Assembly: GCF_013870525.1 (NCBI RefSeq)
Contig: NZ_JACBXD010000054.1
Coordinates: 1-54,511, forward strand
DNA from: Amycolatopsis pittospori
GTDB lineage: Bacteria > Actinomycetota > Actinomycetes > Mycobacteriales > Pseudonocardiaceae
Direction: 5' to 3'
Length of the DNA stretch: 54,511 nt
The position numbers were made by a program, and so were the translations under genes. The notes beneath the pieces were generated by a model. It saw only the letters and a list, made by a program, of their open reading frames with translations, ran no database searches and was not told the DNA's origin. This document shows positions 25,990 to 34,113 of this stretch, in pieces; the stretch's first letter is position 1, and each line of letters starts with the position of its first letter.

Positions 25990-28283
25990 CTTCCACCGAT
26001 ACCTCCACGCGGACCGCCACCGCGACGGCCACCGGCAACGGCGTGGGCGCGAGCCCCCGGCGGCCCGACGGCACGGTCAAGGTACGCGGCGAATTCGCCT
26101 ACTCCTCGGACCTGTGGCACGAGGACATGCTGTGGGGCGCGACGCTGCGCAGCCCGCATCCGTACGCGCGCATCACCGGCATCGACATCACCGACGCCCT
26201 CGCCGTTCAAGGGGTCTACGCGGTGTTGACCCACGAAGACGTGCCAGGCGTGAACAAGTACGGCCTGGAGCACTCGGACCAGCCGGTACTCGCCGTCGAC
26301 GTCGTGCGCTATCAGGGCGAGCCCGTCGCGCTCGTCGCCGCGGACCATCCCGAGACCGCGCGCCGCGCGATGAAGCGGATCAAGGTCTCCTACGAGGTCT
26401 TGGAGCCGGTGACGGACTCCGAGAAGGCCGCCGCCGGCGAGGGCGCCGAACTGCATCCCGGCGGGAACGTGGTGCGGTACGCCAAGATCCGCCATGGCGA
26501 CCAGTCGGTGAAGGCCGACGTCGTGGTGTCCGGTGTCTACGAGGTCGGTATGCAGGACCAGGCCTTCCTCGGGCCGGAGTCCGGGATGGCGATTCCCGAC
26601 ACCGAGGGCGGCGTCGACCTTTACGTGGCCACGCAATGGCTGCACGTCGACCAGCAGCAGATCGTCGCCGCGCTGGGCCTGCCGAAGGACAAGGTGCGGC
26701 TGACGCTCGGCGGGGTCGGTGGCGCGTTCGGTGGCCGCGAAGACCTCTCGATCCAGGTCCACGCGTGTCTGCTGGCGCTGCACACCGGCAAGCCGGTCAA
26801 GATGGTCTACAACCGCGAGGAATCCTTCTACGGCCACGTGCACCGCCATCCGGCGAAGATGTACTACGAGCACGGCGCGGACAAGGACGGCAACCTGGTC
26901 TACGTCAAGGCGAAGCTGTACTTGGACGGTGGCGCTTACGCCTCGTCCACCGGTGCGGTGGTCGCGAACGCCGCCACACTCGGCGTCGGTCCGTACAATG
27001 TGGACAGCGCGTCGGTCGACTGCTGGGGCGTCTACACCAACAATCCACCGTGCGGCGCGATGCGGGGGTTCGGCGCGGTGCAGGCCGGCTTCGCCTACGA
27101 GTCCCAAATGGACAAACTCGCCGAAGCCTGCGGCGTCGACCCGGTCGACATCCGGATCCTGAACGCGATGGAGGAAGGCAGTCTCATGCCGACCGGTCAG
27201 GTGGTCGATTCCGCCGCGCCGGTCGCCGAGCTGCTGGAACGCCTGCGTGCCAAGCCGTTGCCGGCCGAGCACGAGGAACTGGACCTGCGACGGATGCCCG
27301 GCGGCGTCTCGAACACCACACACGGTGAGGGCGTCGTCCGCGGTATCGGGTACGCGGTCGGGATCAAGAACATCTGCTTCTCCGAAGGCTTCGACGACTA
27401 CTCGACGGCCCGCGTGCGGCTGCAACTCGTCGGCGGCGAACCCGCGGCGACCGTGCACACCGCGGCCTGCGAGGTCGGCCAGGGCCTGGTGACGATCATG
27501 CAGCAGATCGTCCGGACCGAACTCGGCATCGAGCAGGTGACGATCCTGCCGATGGACACCAACATCGGCAACGGCGGTTCGACGTCGGCGTCCCGGCAGA
27601 GTTACGTCACGGGCGGCGCGGTCCAGGCCGCTTGCGTCGCGGTGCGATCCGGGTTGCGCAAGTACCTCGCGGGCGAACTCGACGCCGCCGGGAAGCTGAA
27701 CGTCGTCGGCGGCAAGGTCGTCTCCGCCGACGGCAGCGTGCTCGCCGACCTCGCCGATGTGCTCGGCGACGAGGTCTTCGACGAGGTCGTGGAATGGCGT
27801 CACCGTCCGACAACGCCCATCGATCCCGAGACAGGGCAAGGAAACGCGCACGTCCAATACGGTTTCGCGGCCCACCGCGCCGTCGTGGACGTCGACACCG
27901 AACTCGGGCTGATCAAGGTCGTCGCGCTCGACTGCGCGCAGGACGTCGGCAAGGCGCTCAACCCGCAGGCCGTCCTCGGCCAGATCCAGGGCGGCTCCGC
28001 GCAGGGCCTCGGGCTCGCGGTGATGGAGGAGATCCAGACCGTCGACGGGAAGATCCGCAACCCGTCGTTCACCGACTACCTGATCCCGACCGTGCTGGAC
28101 ATGCCGCCGATGGACATCGACGTCCTGGAACGCCCGGACCCCAACGCGCCGTATGGTCTGCGCGGGGTCGGCGAACCGCCGACGATCTCGTCCACCCCGG
28201 CTATCGTCGCGGCCATCCGCGCGGCCACCGGGCTCGCGCTGCCCCGCGTCCCGGTGCGCCCCGAACACCTCACCGGCACCTGA
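25986..28283 (+). CDS. Xanthine dehydrogenase, molybdopterin-binding subunit
   Basis: This 765-residue catalytic subunit oxidises hypoxanthine and xanthine to urate at a molybdenum-pterin site. A TTG start is proposed at 25986: it overlaps the previous TGA by 4 bp (TTGA) and follows GAGGGAG at good spacing. Key motifs are RPDGTVKVRGEFAYSSDL, GGVGGAFGGRED, the Arg motif CGAMRGFGAVQAGFAYE, HTAACEVGQGLVTIMQQI, STSASRQSYVTGGAV and the catalytic Glu in LRGVGEPPT. The N-terminus before residue 22 is Thr/Ala-rich and variable. No XdhC-type cofactor chaperone is encoded nearby. Equivalent in role to PucD. Confidence 0.95.
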   Translation: MTSTDTSTRTATATATGNGVGASPRRPDGTVKVRGEFAYSSDLWHEDMLWGATLRSPHPYARITGIDITDALAVQGVYAVLTHEDVPGVNKYGLEHSDQPVLAVDVVRYQGEPVALVAADHPETARRAMKRIKVSYEVLEPVTDSEKAAAGEGAELHPGGNVVRYAKIRHGDQSVKADVVVSGVYEVGMQDQAFLGPESGMAIPDTEGGVDLYVATQWLHVDQQQIVAALGLPKDKVRLTLGGVGGAFGGREDLSIQVHACLLALHTGKPVKMVYNREESFYGHVHRHPAKMYYEHGADKDGNLVYVKAKLYLDGGAYASSTGAVVANAATLGVGPYNVDSASVDCWGVYTNNPPCGAMRGFGAVQAGFAYESQMDKLAEACGVDPVDIRILNAMEEGSLMPTGQVVDSAAPVAELLERLRAKPLPAEHEELDLRRMPGGVSNTTHGEGVVRGIGYAVGIKNICFSEGFDDYSTARVRLQLVGGEPAATVHTAACEVGQGLVTIMQQIVRTELGIEQVTILPMDTNIGNGGSTSASRQSYVTGGAVQAACVAVRSGLRKYLAGELDAAGKLNVVGGKVVSADGSVLADLADVLGDEVFDEVVEWRHRPTTPIDPETGQGNAHVQYGFAAHRAVVDVDTELGLIKVVALDCAQDVGKALNPQAVLGQIQGGSAQGLGLAVMEEIQTVDGKIRNPSFTDYLIPTVLDMPPMDIDVLERPDPNAPYGLRGVGEPPTISSTPAIVAAIRAATGLALPRVPVRPEHLTGT

Positions 28284-28317
28284 GAAACCCGTACTTTTTC
28301 GAGCTAGGAGTCCATCC

Positions 28318-28812
28318 GTGGGTACCCGTCTGTCCATTTCGGAATCCGACGAGCAGAAATGGCTCGCCGAAGCCGTCGAACTGGCCACCGCGAACGTCGG
28401 ACGCGGCGGCGGCCCGTTCGGCGCGATGATCGTCCGGGACGGTTCGGTGCTGGCCACCGGGACCAACCAGGTGACGCCGACGCTGGACCCGACCGCGCAC
28501 GCCGAGGTGGTCGCGATCCGCGCCGCCTGCCAGGCGATCGGCGACTACAAACTCGACGGTTGCGTCCTCGTGACCTCCTGCGAGCCTTGTCCGCTCTGTC
28601 TTTCCGCCGCGCTCTGGGCGCGTGTCGGCAAGGTCGTCTATGCCGCGGACCGCCACGACGCGGCCGAGGCGGGCTTCGACGACCGCGAGTTCTACGACCT
28701 CTTTTCCCGTCCGCGCGAGACCTGGTCACTACCCGTCGGCCAACTGTCCCTTCCGGACTCTTTCGCGCCCTTCCAGGCCTGGCTGTCGAAACCCGACAAG
28801 AAGGCCTACTGA
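28318..28812 (+). CDS. Guanine deaminase (cytidine deaminase fold)
   Basis: This 164-residue zinc deaminase converts guanine to xanthine, feeding xanthine dehydrogenase. The zinc ligands and catalytic Glu are H61 and E63 (TAHAEVVAIRAA) with C91 and C94 (SCEPCPLCLSA). The C-terminal DDREFYDLFSRP region matches bacterial guanine deaminases of the GuaD type rather than tRNA adenosine deaminases. The GTG at 28318 follows CTAGGAG. It lies 34 bp after the Mo subunit gene and 34 bp before the permease gene, so it belongs to the same operon. Confidence 0.92.
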   Translation: MGTRLSISESDEQKWLAEAVELATANVGRGGGPFGAMIVRDGSVLATGTNQVTPTLDPTAHAEVVAIRAACQAIGDYKLDGCVLVTSCEPCPLCLSAALWARVGKVVYAADRHDAAEAGFDDREFYDLFSRPRETWSLPVGQLSLPDSFAPFQAWLSKPDKKAY

Positions 28813-28846
28813 TCTTCTTCCCGCCCCACAACGTTGTGGAGTAGGC

Positions 28847-30289
28847 ATGACCCAATTAGGTACAGAGCGTCCCCATCTGCCCTCGCCCGAGCCGAGGCGG
28901 CTGTCCGGGCTCGACCGCTGGTTCAAGATCTCCCATCGTGGCAGCACGATCGGCCGGGAGGTGCGCGGCGGGATCACCACGTTCGTCGCGATGTGTTACA
29001 TCGTTCTGCTCAACCCGCTCATCCTCGGCGCGTCGGCCGACATCACCGGCGCCCGGCTGACCACGGAGGCGATCACCACCGCGACCGCGCTGGCGGCGGG
29101 CGTCACCACGATCCTGATGGGATTCGTGGGCAACGCGCCGCTCGCGCTCGCCGCGGGTCTCGGCGTCAACGGTGTCGTCGCCTTCCAGATGGCGCCGACC
29201 ATGACGTGGGCGCAGGCCTTCGGGCTCGTCGTCCTCGAAGGCGTCTGCATCGTGTTCATGGCCGTTTCCGGTATCCGGGAACGGATCATCAACGCGATCC
29301 CGATGGCGCTCAAGGTCGCCATCACCGTCGGCATCGGGCTCTACATCGCGCTGGTCGGCCTCGTGAGCGCCGGATTCGTGACGCGGACGCCGGACTCCGC
29401 GCAGTCGACGGTGCCGGTACGGATGGGCATCGCGGGCCACCTCGAAGGCTGGCCGATCGCGATCTTCTGCCTCGGCCTGCTGCTGATGATCGTGCTGGTG
29501 AGCCGCGGGGTGCCGGGCGCGGTGCTGATCAGCATCGCCGTCGCGACCGGGCTCGCGGTCCTGGTCAACAGCGTGTTCCACGTCGAGGGCTGGGGACTGG
29601 TCGAGCCCAAGGTGCCGGATCAGGTGGTGGCGCACCCCGATTTCAGCCTGCTGGGCGATATCGATCTCTTCGGCGGATTCGGTTCGGCGGGCGCGGTGAC
29701 GGCCGCGGTGTTCCTGTTCACGCTGGTGCTTTCCGGGTTCTTCGACGCGATGGGCACGATCACCTCCGTCTCCGAGGAGGCCGGGCTGGTCAAGGACGGC
29801 AAGGTCGAGGGGATGGGCCGCATCCTGCTGGTCGACGGCGCCGGCGCGCTCGCGGGCGGTGTCACCGGATCGGCGCCGAACACGGTGTTCCTGGAGTCGG
29901 CCGCGGGCGTCGGTGAAGGCGCGCGGACCGGACTGGCGAGCATCGTCACCGGCGGGCTGTTCACCGCGACGCTGTTCTTGACGCCGATCGCGGCCGTCGT
30001 CCCGGCGCAGGCGGCGGCACCCGCGCTGGTGGTCATCGGCGGCATGATGATGGCCCAGTGCGCACGGATCCCTTGGCGGGACCTGGATTTCGCGATCCCG
30101 GTGTTCCTCACCATCGCGCTGATCCCGTTCACCTACTCGATCACCAACGGCATCGGCGCCGGACTGGTCGCCTACGTGCTGATCAAGATCTGCAAGGGCA
30201 AGATCCGCGAGGTCGGCTGGATCCTCGGGATCCTCGCCGCCGTGTTCGCCGTGTACTTCGGTATCGAAGGGATCATGTCGTGGTTCTGA
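28847..30289 (+). CDS. NCS2 purine permease, AzgA type
   Basis: This 480-residue membrane protein of the AzgA branch of the NCS2 family imports adenine, guanine, hypoxanthine or xanthine with protons. The N-terminus FKISHRGSTIGREVRGGITTFVAMCYIVLLNPLIL is diagnostic. The substrate-site segment FFDAMGTITSVSEEAGL and the later GALAGGVTGSAPNTVFLESAAGVGEGARTGLASIVTG are also typical. About 14 hydrophobic segments are expected. The ATG at 28847 follows GGAG. Its place after guanine deaminase suggests guanine, hypoxanthine or xanthine as cargo. It overlaps the next gene. Confidence 0.93.
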   Translation: MTQLGTERPHLPSPEPRRLSGLDRWFKISHRGSTIGREVRGGITTFVAMCYIVLLNPLILGASADITGARLTTEAITTATALAAGVTTILMGFVGNAPLALAAGLGVNGVVAFQMAPTMTWAQAFGLVVLEGVCIVFMAVSGIRERIINAIPMALKVAITVGIGLYIALVGLVSAGFVTRTPDSAQSTVPVRMGIAGHLEGWPIAIFCLGLLLMIVLVSRGVPGAVLISIAVATGLAVLVNSVFHVEGWGLVEPKVPDQVVAHPDFSLLGDIDLFGGFGSAGAVTAAVFLFTLVLSGFFDAMGTITSVSEEAGLVKDGKVEGMGRILLVDGAGALAGGVTGSAPNTVFLESAAGVGEGARTGLASIVTGGLFTATLFLTPIAAVVPAQAAAPALVVIGGMMMAQCARIPWRDLDFAIPVFLTIALIPFTYSITNGIGAGLVAYVLIKICKGKIREVGWILGILAAVFAVYFGIEGIMSWF

Positions 30290-30651
30290 TGTTCCTCAAC
30301 GGCGGCGGGATGCGGGGCGGTCCGCTGCACGAGCAGTTGCAGGGCGCGCCGCTGTGCTGCGTGGCCCGATCCGCGCCGAAGTACCACTACTTCTCGGTGG
30401 GGGACCGGTTCCCGGCGATGTACGAGGGCGGTTCCGGGTCCGTGGTCGGTGAGGTCTACGACCTGCCGCTGATCGTGCTGCGGGACCATCTCGTCCCGGC
30501 GGAACCGCCGGAACTGGAACTCGGCGTCATCGAACTGGAGAACGGCGCCGCCTGCCTCGCCACCGTCCTCCGTTCGTCCTATGTGGACTCTCCTGAGCTG
30601 GCCGACATCACGTCGTTCGGGGACTGGCGGGCCTACCTCGCGACTCGCTAG
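30280..30651 (+). CDS. Allophanate-hydrolase-related small protein (gamma-glutamylcyclotransferase-like)
   Basis: This 123-residue protein resembles the stand-alone form of the C-terminal domain of allophanate hydrolase, which has a gamma-glutamylcyclotransferase-like fold. Motifs are LNGGGMRGGPLHEQLQGAP, YFSVGDRFPAMYEG, GEVYDLPLIVLRDHLVPAEPPELELGVIEL and DITSFGDWRAYLA. The GTG at 30280 follows GAAGGGAT and overlaps the permease stop; an ATG at 30289 is the alternative. No amidase domain is encoded beside it. In purine operons it could act on a ureido or carbamoyl product of allantoin breakdown, but this is inference. A 22-bp hairpin follows, ending the operon. Confidence 0.78.
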   Translation: MVLMFLNGGGMRGGPLHEQLQGAPLCCVARSAPKYHYFSVGDRFPAMYEGGSGSVVGEVYDLPLIVLRDHLVPAEPPELELGVIELENGAACLATVLRSSYVDSPELADITSFGDWRAYLATR

Positions 30652-30655
30652 CCGT

Positions 30656-30706
30656 CCGTGAAGGCCTCCTTCCCTACTCTGAGGGTAGGGAAGGAGGCCT
30701 TCACGG
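30656..30706. terminator. 22-bp hairpin terminator after purine operon
   Basis: Arms 30656-30677 and 30685-30706 pair perfectly over 22 bp around a 7-nt loop. The hairpin starts 4 bp after the last stop of the xanthine dehydrogenase operon and ends 4 bp before the stop of the convergent TetR gene, so it can serve both strands. Confidence 0.8.
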
Positions 30707-30710
30707 CAGG

Positions 30711-31280
30711 TCAGGGGAGCAGCGTCCGCGCCAAGGCGACCGACGAAGCCCCGGCGACCTCGAGTGCTTCGGTGTTACGCAGCGATCGGCTCAGGACGAA
30801 CGCGCCTTCGAGACTGTTGATCAGCGCGATCGTGAGCTGTCGTGCCCCCGTGGGTTCGAGGCCGTATTCGCCCAGCTTCTCGGTCCCGGTCTCGATCCAC
30901 GCCGTGAAGACGTCGGCGGTCGCGATGCGCAGCTTCTCGTTCGTGCTGGCGACCTCGAGCGCGACGGTCGCGATGGGGCACGCGTCGGCATAATCCGTCG
31001 CGCGGAGGGTCTCGGCCGCGCTGGCGAAGCACGCCTCGATACCGTGGACCAGGTCCGGCTCTTCGGCGAAGAAGATCTCGAACAGCGCGAGGTACAGCAT
31101 CCCGGAGGTGCGGATGACCTCCTCGCCGAGTTGCTCCTTGCCGCCGGGAAAGAAGTGGTACAGCGAGCCGAAGGGCGCCTTCGCGGCCTCGACGATCTGC
31201 TTCACCCCGGTGCCGGTGTACCCGTTCCGCCGGAGCAGCTCGGCGCCGGCGTTGACGATGCGTTCCCGCGTTCCAGTCAC
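30711..31280 (-). CDS. TetR/AcrR-family regulator
   Basis: The GTG at 31280 gives 189 residues and the normal TetR N-terminus MTGTRERIVNAGAELLRRNGYTGTGVKQIVEAAKAPFGSLYHFFPGGKEQLGEEVI. The longer frame from 31343 would cover the operator and is less likely. The C-terminal ligand domain (EACFASAAETLRATDYADACPIATVALEVASTNEKLR) resembles the TetR group with the YADACPIATVALE motif (LmrA/YxaF-like). A perfect-armed palindrome sits 8 bp upstream, implying autoregulation. The nearest divergent gene is the SGNH hydrolase 134 bp away, a possible target. Confidence 0.9.
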   Translation of the reverse strand: MTGTRERIVNAGAELLRRNGYTGTGVKQIVEAAKAPFGSLYHFFPGGKEQLGEEVIRTSGMLYLALFEIFFAEEPDLVHGIEACFASAAETLRATDYADACPIATVALEVASTNEKLRIATADVFTAWIETGTEKLGEYGLEPTGARQLTIALINSLEGAFVLSRSLRNTEALEVAGASSVALARTLLP

Positions 31281-31287
31281 TTCACCA

Positions 31288-31305
31288 TGATAGAGCGTTC
31301 TATCA
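31288..31305. promoter_or_regulatory. TetR-type operator
   Basis: TGATAGAGCGTTCTATCA has perfect 7-bp arms (TGATAGA/TCTATCA) around 4 bp. It lies 8 bp upstream of the TetR gene start, in the divergent region with the SGNH hydrolase gene. The form and place match YxaF/LmrA-like autoregulatory operators, which also contain a TAGA...TCTA core. Confidence 0.75.
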
Positions 31306-31414
31306 AGTGTCTGTCTCACCCCTGAAACGTGAAAGATACTCACTTCTATTGTGGGCGGAGGTGGGTTGTTGTCAGGATCGGCCGGTAGTCCAACGACGGA
31401 TCACGAGGTCGCCC

Positions 31415-32413
31415 ATGCGCCGCACCGCCCGCCTTGCCATCGCCACCCTCCTGGCAGTCGTCTCGCTAGCGAGTTTCGGCACGCCGGCGAGCGCCGCCGG
31501 ACCACCGGCTTTCCGCAAGTACGTCGCCCTCGGCGACTCGTACACCGCGGGGCCGCTGATCCCGTGGCAGCAGGCGAGCTGGTGCTTCCGGTCGAACAAC
31601 AACTATCCGGCCTGGCTGGCCACGAAGCTCGGGCTCTACTACAAGTCCGGCGCCTTCACCGACGTCAGCTGCTCGTCGGCGGACACCACGAACATGACCA
31701 GCCCGCAGACGGTGCCCTCGCCAAGCCTCGCGCTGGGATCCGTGCCGCCGCAGTTCGACGCGCTGACCCTGGACACCGACCTGGTGACCATCGGCATCGG
31801 CGGCAACGACTACAGCGTCTTCGGCAGCCTGATCTACACCTGCCCGGGACTGCGCGACGACGATCCGACCGGGTCGCCGTGCAAGGACCACTTCACGATC
31901 AACGGCAAGGACACCCTGCTGGCCGCGCTCAAGAACACCCAGCGGAACCTCGAACGCGTGATCAAGGGTGTGCGGGAACGTTCGCCGGCCGCCACCATCG
32001 TGCTGGTCGGCTATCCGAGGATCGTGCCGTCGAAGGGCTACTGCCCGAGCGTCCTCCCGTTCGCCGACGGCGACTACGCCTGGGCCGATCAGGTCGAGCG
32101 AGCGCTCAACAAGGCGGTGTCCACGGCGGCCCGCAAGCAGGGAGCCCGCTACGTCGACACCTACGGGCCCAGCCTCGGTCACGACGCCTGCTCCGGCGAC
32201 GCGGCCTGGGTGAGCGGTAAGGACACCAACCTCTTCCGCGCGGTGGCCTACCACCCGTACGAGGCGGGGATGAAGGCCGAAGCGAACCTGATCTTCAAGG
32301 CGCTGGGCGGTACGGCCACGGCGTCCACGAAGGCACCGGACGCGCGTCACGCCACCACGGCGGACGAGCTCCAGCGCAAGGCCGCCGTGGCGGGGCTTGT
32401 GCCGAGGACCTAG
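31415..32413 (+). CDS. Secreted SGNH/GDSL hydrolase (lipase/esterase)
   Basis: This 332-residue precursor has a signal peptide ending near residue 28 (GTPASAAG). Block I is YVALGDSYTAGPL with the catalytic Ser. Block III is IGIGGNDYSVFG. The catalytic His lies in VAYHPYEAGMKAEANLIFKAL near the C-terminus. Six cysteines (SWC, VSC, YTC, SPC, GYC, DAC) could form three disulfides, as in the Streptomyces scabies esterase/lipase group. GAGG precedes the ATG. It acts outside the cell on lipids or acyl esters. It is divergent from the TetR gene with its operator and may be under its control. Confidence 0.92.
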   Translation: MRRTARLAIATLLAVVSLASFGTPASAAGPPAFRKYVALGDSYTAGPLIPWQQASWCFRSNNNYPAWLATKLGLYYKSGAFTDVSCSSADTTNMTSPQTVPSPSLALGSVPPQFDALTLDTDLVTIGIGGNDYSVFGSLIYTCPGLRDDDPTGSPCKDHFTINGKDTLLAALKNTQRNLERVIKGVRERSPAATIVLVGYPRIVPSKGYCPSVLPFADGDYAWADQVERALNKAVSTAARKQGARYVDTYGPSLGHDACSGDAAWVSGKDTNLFRAVAYHPYEAGMKAEANLIFKALGGTATASTKAPDARHATTADELQRKAAVAGLVPRT

Positions 32414-32527
32414 CCGTCCCTTGTTCCTTGGTTCACCTTTCGGCGCTACCTGCGGTCGATGTTCGCGCAGTGTGCCCGGCCCTAGCGTCGGGAGCCGTTG
32501 GGAAACCGAGGAAGAAGGGGGAAACAG

Positions 32528-34051
32528 ATGAAACGGCTACTGGCCGCCGGGCTGGTCCCGGTGGTGCTGGGCGGACTGCTCGCCGGAGCCGTACCGGCTT
32601 CGGCGAGCGCTCCGGGGGTCCCGGCCCACTACACAGGCCAGAAACTGGATTGGCATCCCTGTGCGGAAGAGGAACTGATCACGCTGCCGCCGGGCACCGA
32701 CATCAGCGGCCTCGAATGCGCGACCTACCGGACGCCCCGGGACTGGGACCGGCCGACCGAGCGGCAGGACCTGACCATCGCGGTCAGCAGGCTGAAGTCG
32801 ACCGGACCGTCGACGGCGTCGGTGCTCACCAACCCGGGCGGTCCGGGCGGGGCAGGCCGCTGGTTCCCGGTCACCTTCCGCGGGCAGGAGAAGCTGCGCG
32901 AACACCAGGACGTCATCGGCATCGACGTCCGCGGGACCGGCAAGAGCACCAACGTCACCTGCCGCGGCACCGCCGACCTGATCCGCAAGCTGGATCCGCG
33001 TGACCGCGATCCGCGTAACCTGAACCAGATCCTGGCCAACGCGGAACATGTGGCGAAGTCCTGCCAGAACGCCAATGGCGACCTCGGGCCGCTGATCACC
33101 ACCTATCAGACGATCAAGGACTTCGACCTGCTCCGGGCGCTGCTCGGCCGGGAGAAGATCAACTGGGTCGGCTACTCGGGCGGCACCTGGCTGGGCGCGC
33201 ACTACGCGCAGCAGTTCCCCCAGCGAACGGGACGATTCGTGCTGGACTCGTCGACGGAGTTCACCACGACCTGGCAGAACTCGTTCAACCGGCAGCCGGT
33301 CGGCTTCGAACGACGCTGGCGGCAGGACTTCCTGCCGTGGATGGCGCGTTACGACGCCAAATACCACTTCGGCACCAGCGGCGAGCAAGCCCGGCAGGCC
33401 TACGAGCGCCTCCGGTACGCCTTGTCGCGTAGCCCGCTCAACGGGAACGGGCCGATGGAACTCGAGTACGCGATGGTCTACATGCTCTACAAGAAGGCGT
33501 CCTTCCCGGCACTGGCCGATCTTCTGGTGAAGGTCCGGGCGGGGGTGGAGAACGGGGCGCCTGAGCAGGCGAAGGAAGATGCCCTCGCCGCGGTCAAGGA
33601 CGCGGGTGACTTCCCCGACGCGCAGGACGCCACGTTCTGGAACACCCTGTGCGGGGAAGGCCGGTTCACCGGCACCCGCGAGTCGCTGATCCGCGATTCG
33701 CAGCGGAACCTCGACCGCGGACTGCTCATGGCGGGCGGCGGCGTGCTGAACGCCTCGGTCTGCCTGTTCTGGGACAAACAGCCTCGTCCGCTGCCGAAGT
33801 TGGACGGCAAGGGCGTCCCGCCGGTGCTGATCGTGCAGTCCGAACACGACCCGGCGACACCGATCGAAGGAGCCAGGAAAGCGCACGCGGCTTTCGCGAA
33901 CTCCCGGATGCTGACGGTGACCGGCGAGGGTGACCACGGGCTCTACGCGACCGGCAACGCCGGCGTGGACAAGGTCGTGGACGCCTACCTGGTCGACGGG
34001 GTCGTCCCCGCCGACCAGAGCGTTCCCGGGATGCCGCTGCCGGTGCCCTAG
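32528..34051 (+). CDS. Secreted alpha/beta-hydrolase, tripeptidyl-aminopeptidase type
   Basis: This 507-residue exported serine hydrolase (peptidase family S33) removes short peptides from protein N-termini. A signal peptide covers about residues 1-27 (VPASASA). The oxyanion segment is LTNPGGPGGAG. The nucleophile is S217 in WVGYSGGTW, the acid is D441 in QSEHDPATP, and the base is H470 in GEGDHGLY. The C-terminal TAP-like domain is complete. The ATG at 32528 follows AAGGGGGA; an upstream in-frame start at 32498 is less likely. A near-perfect palindrome follows the stop as terminator. It is probably monocistronic, 114 bp after the SGNH gene. Confidence 0.92.
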   Translation: MKRLLAAGLVPVVLGGLLAGAVPASASAPGVPAHYTGQKLDWHPCAEEELITLPPGTDISGLECATYRTPRDWDRPTERQDLTIAVSRLKSTGPSTASVLTNPGGPGGAGRWFPVTFRGQEKLREHQDVIGIDVRGTGKSTNVTCRGTADLIRKLDPRDRDPRNLNQILANAEHVAKSCQNANGDLGPLITTYQTIKDFDLLRALLGREKINWVGYSGGTWLGAHYAQQFPQRTGRFVLDSSTEFTTTWQNSFNRQPVGFERRWRQDFLPWMARYDAKYHFGTSGEQARQAYERLRYALSRSPLNGNGPMELEYAMVYMLYKKASFPALADLLVKVRAGVENGAPEQAKEDALAAVKDAGDFPDAQDATFWNTLCGEGRFTGTRESLIRDSQRNLDRGLLMAGGGVLNASVCLFWDKQPRPLPKLDGKGVPPVLIVQSEHDPATPIEGARKAHAAFANSRMLTVTGEGDHGLYATGNAGVDKVVDAYLVDGVVPADQSVPGMPLPVP

Positions 34052-34061
34052 CCCTAGCGTT

Positions 34062-34109
34062 GGTCGTGAGTGGCGATTCGGGTTAGAACCCGAATCGCCA
34101 CTCACGACC
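34062..34109. terminator. 23-bp-arm palindromic terminator
   Basis: Arms 34062-34084 and 34087-34109 are perfectly complementary over 23 bp with only AG between them. It lies 10 bp after the peptidase stop and 4 bp before the stop of the convergent uricase gene, the third such long hairpin between convergent genes in this window. Confidence 0.8.
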
Positions 34110-34113
34110 CGGC

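Noticed and set aside
25008..28466. 1152-codon open frame opposite the xanthine dehydrogenase Mo subunit and its neighbours
   Set aside because: Also an antisense shadow. It spans several real genes that carry intact catalytic motifs.
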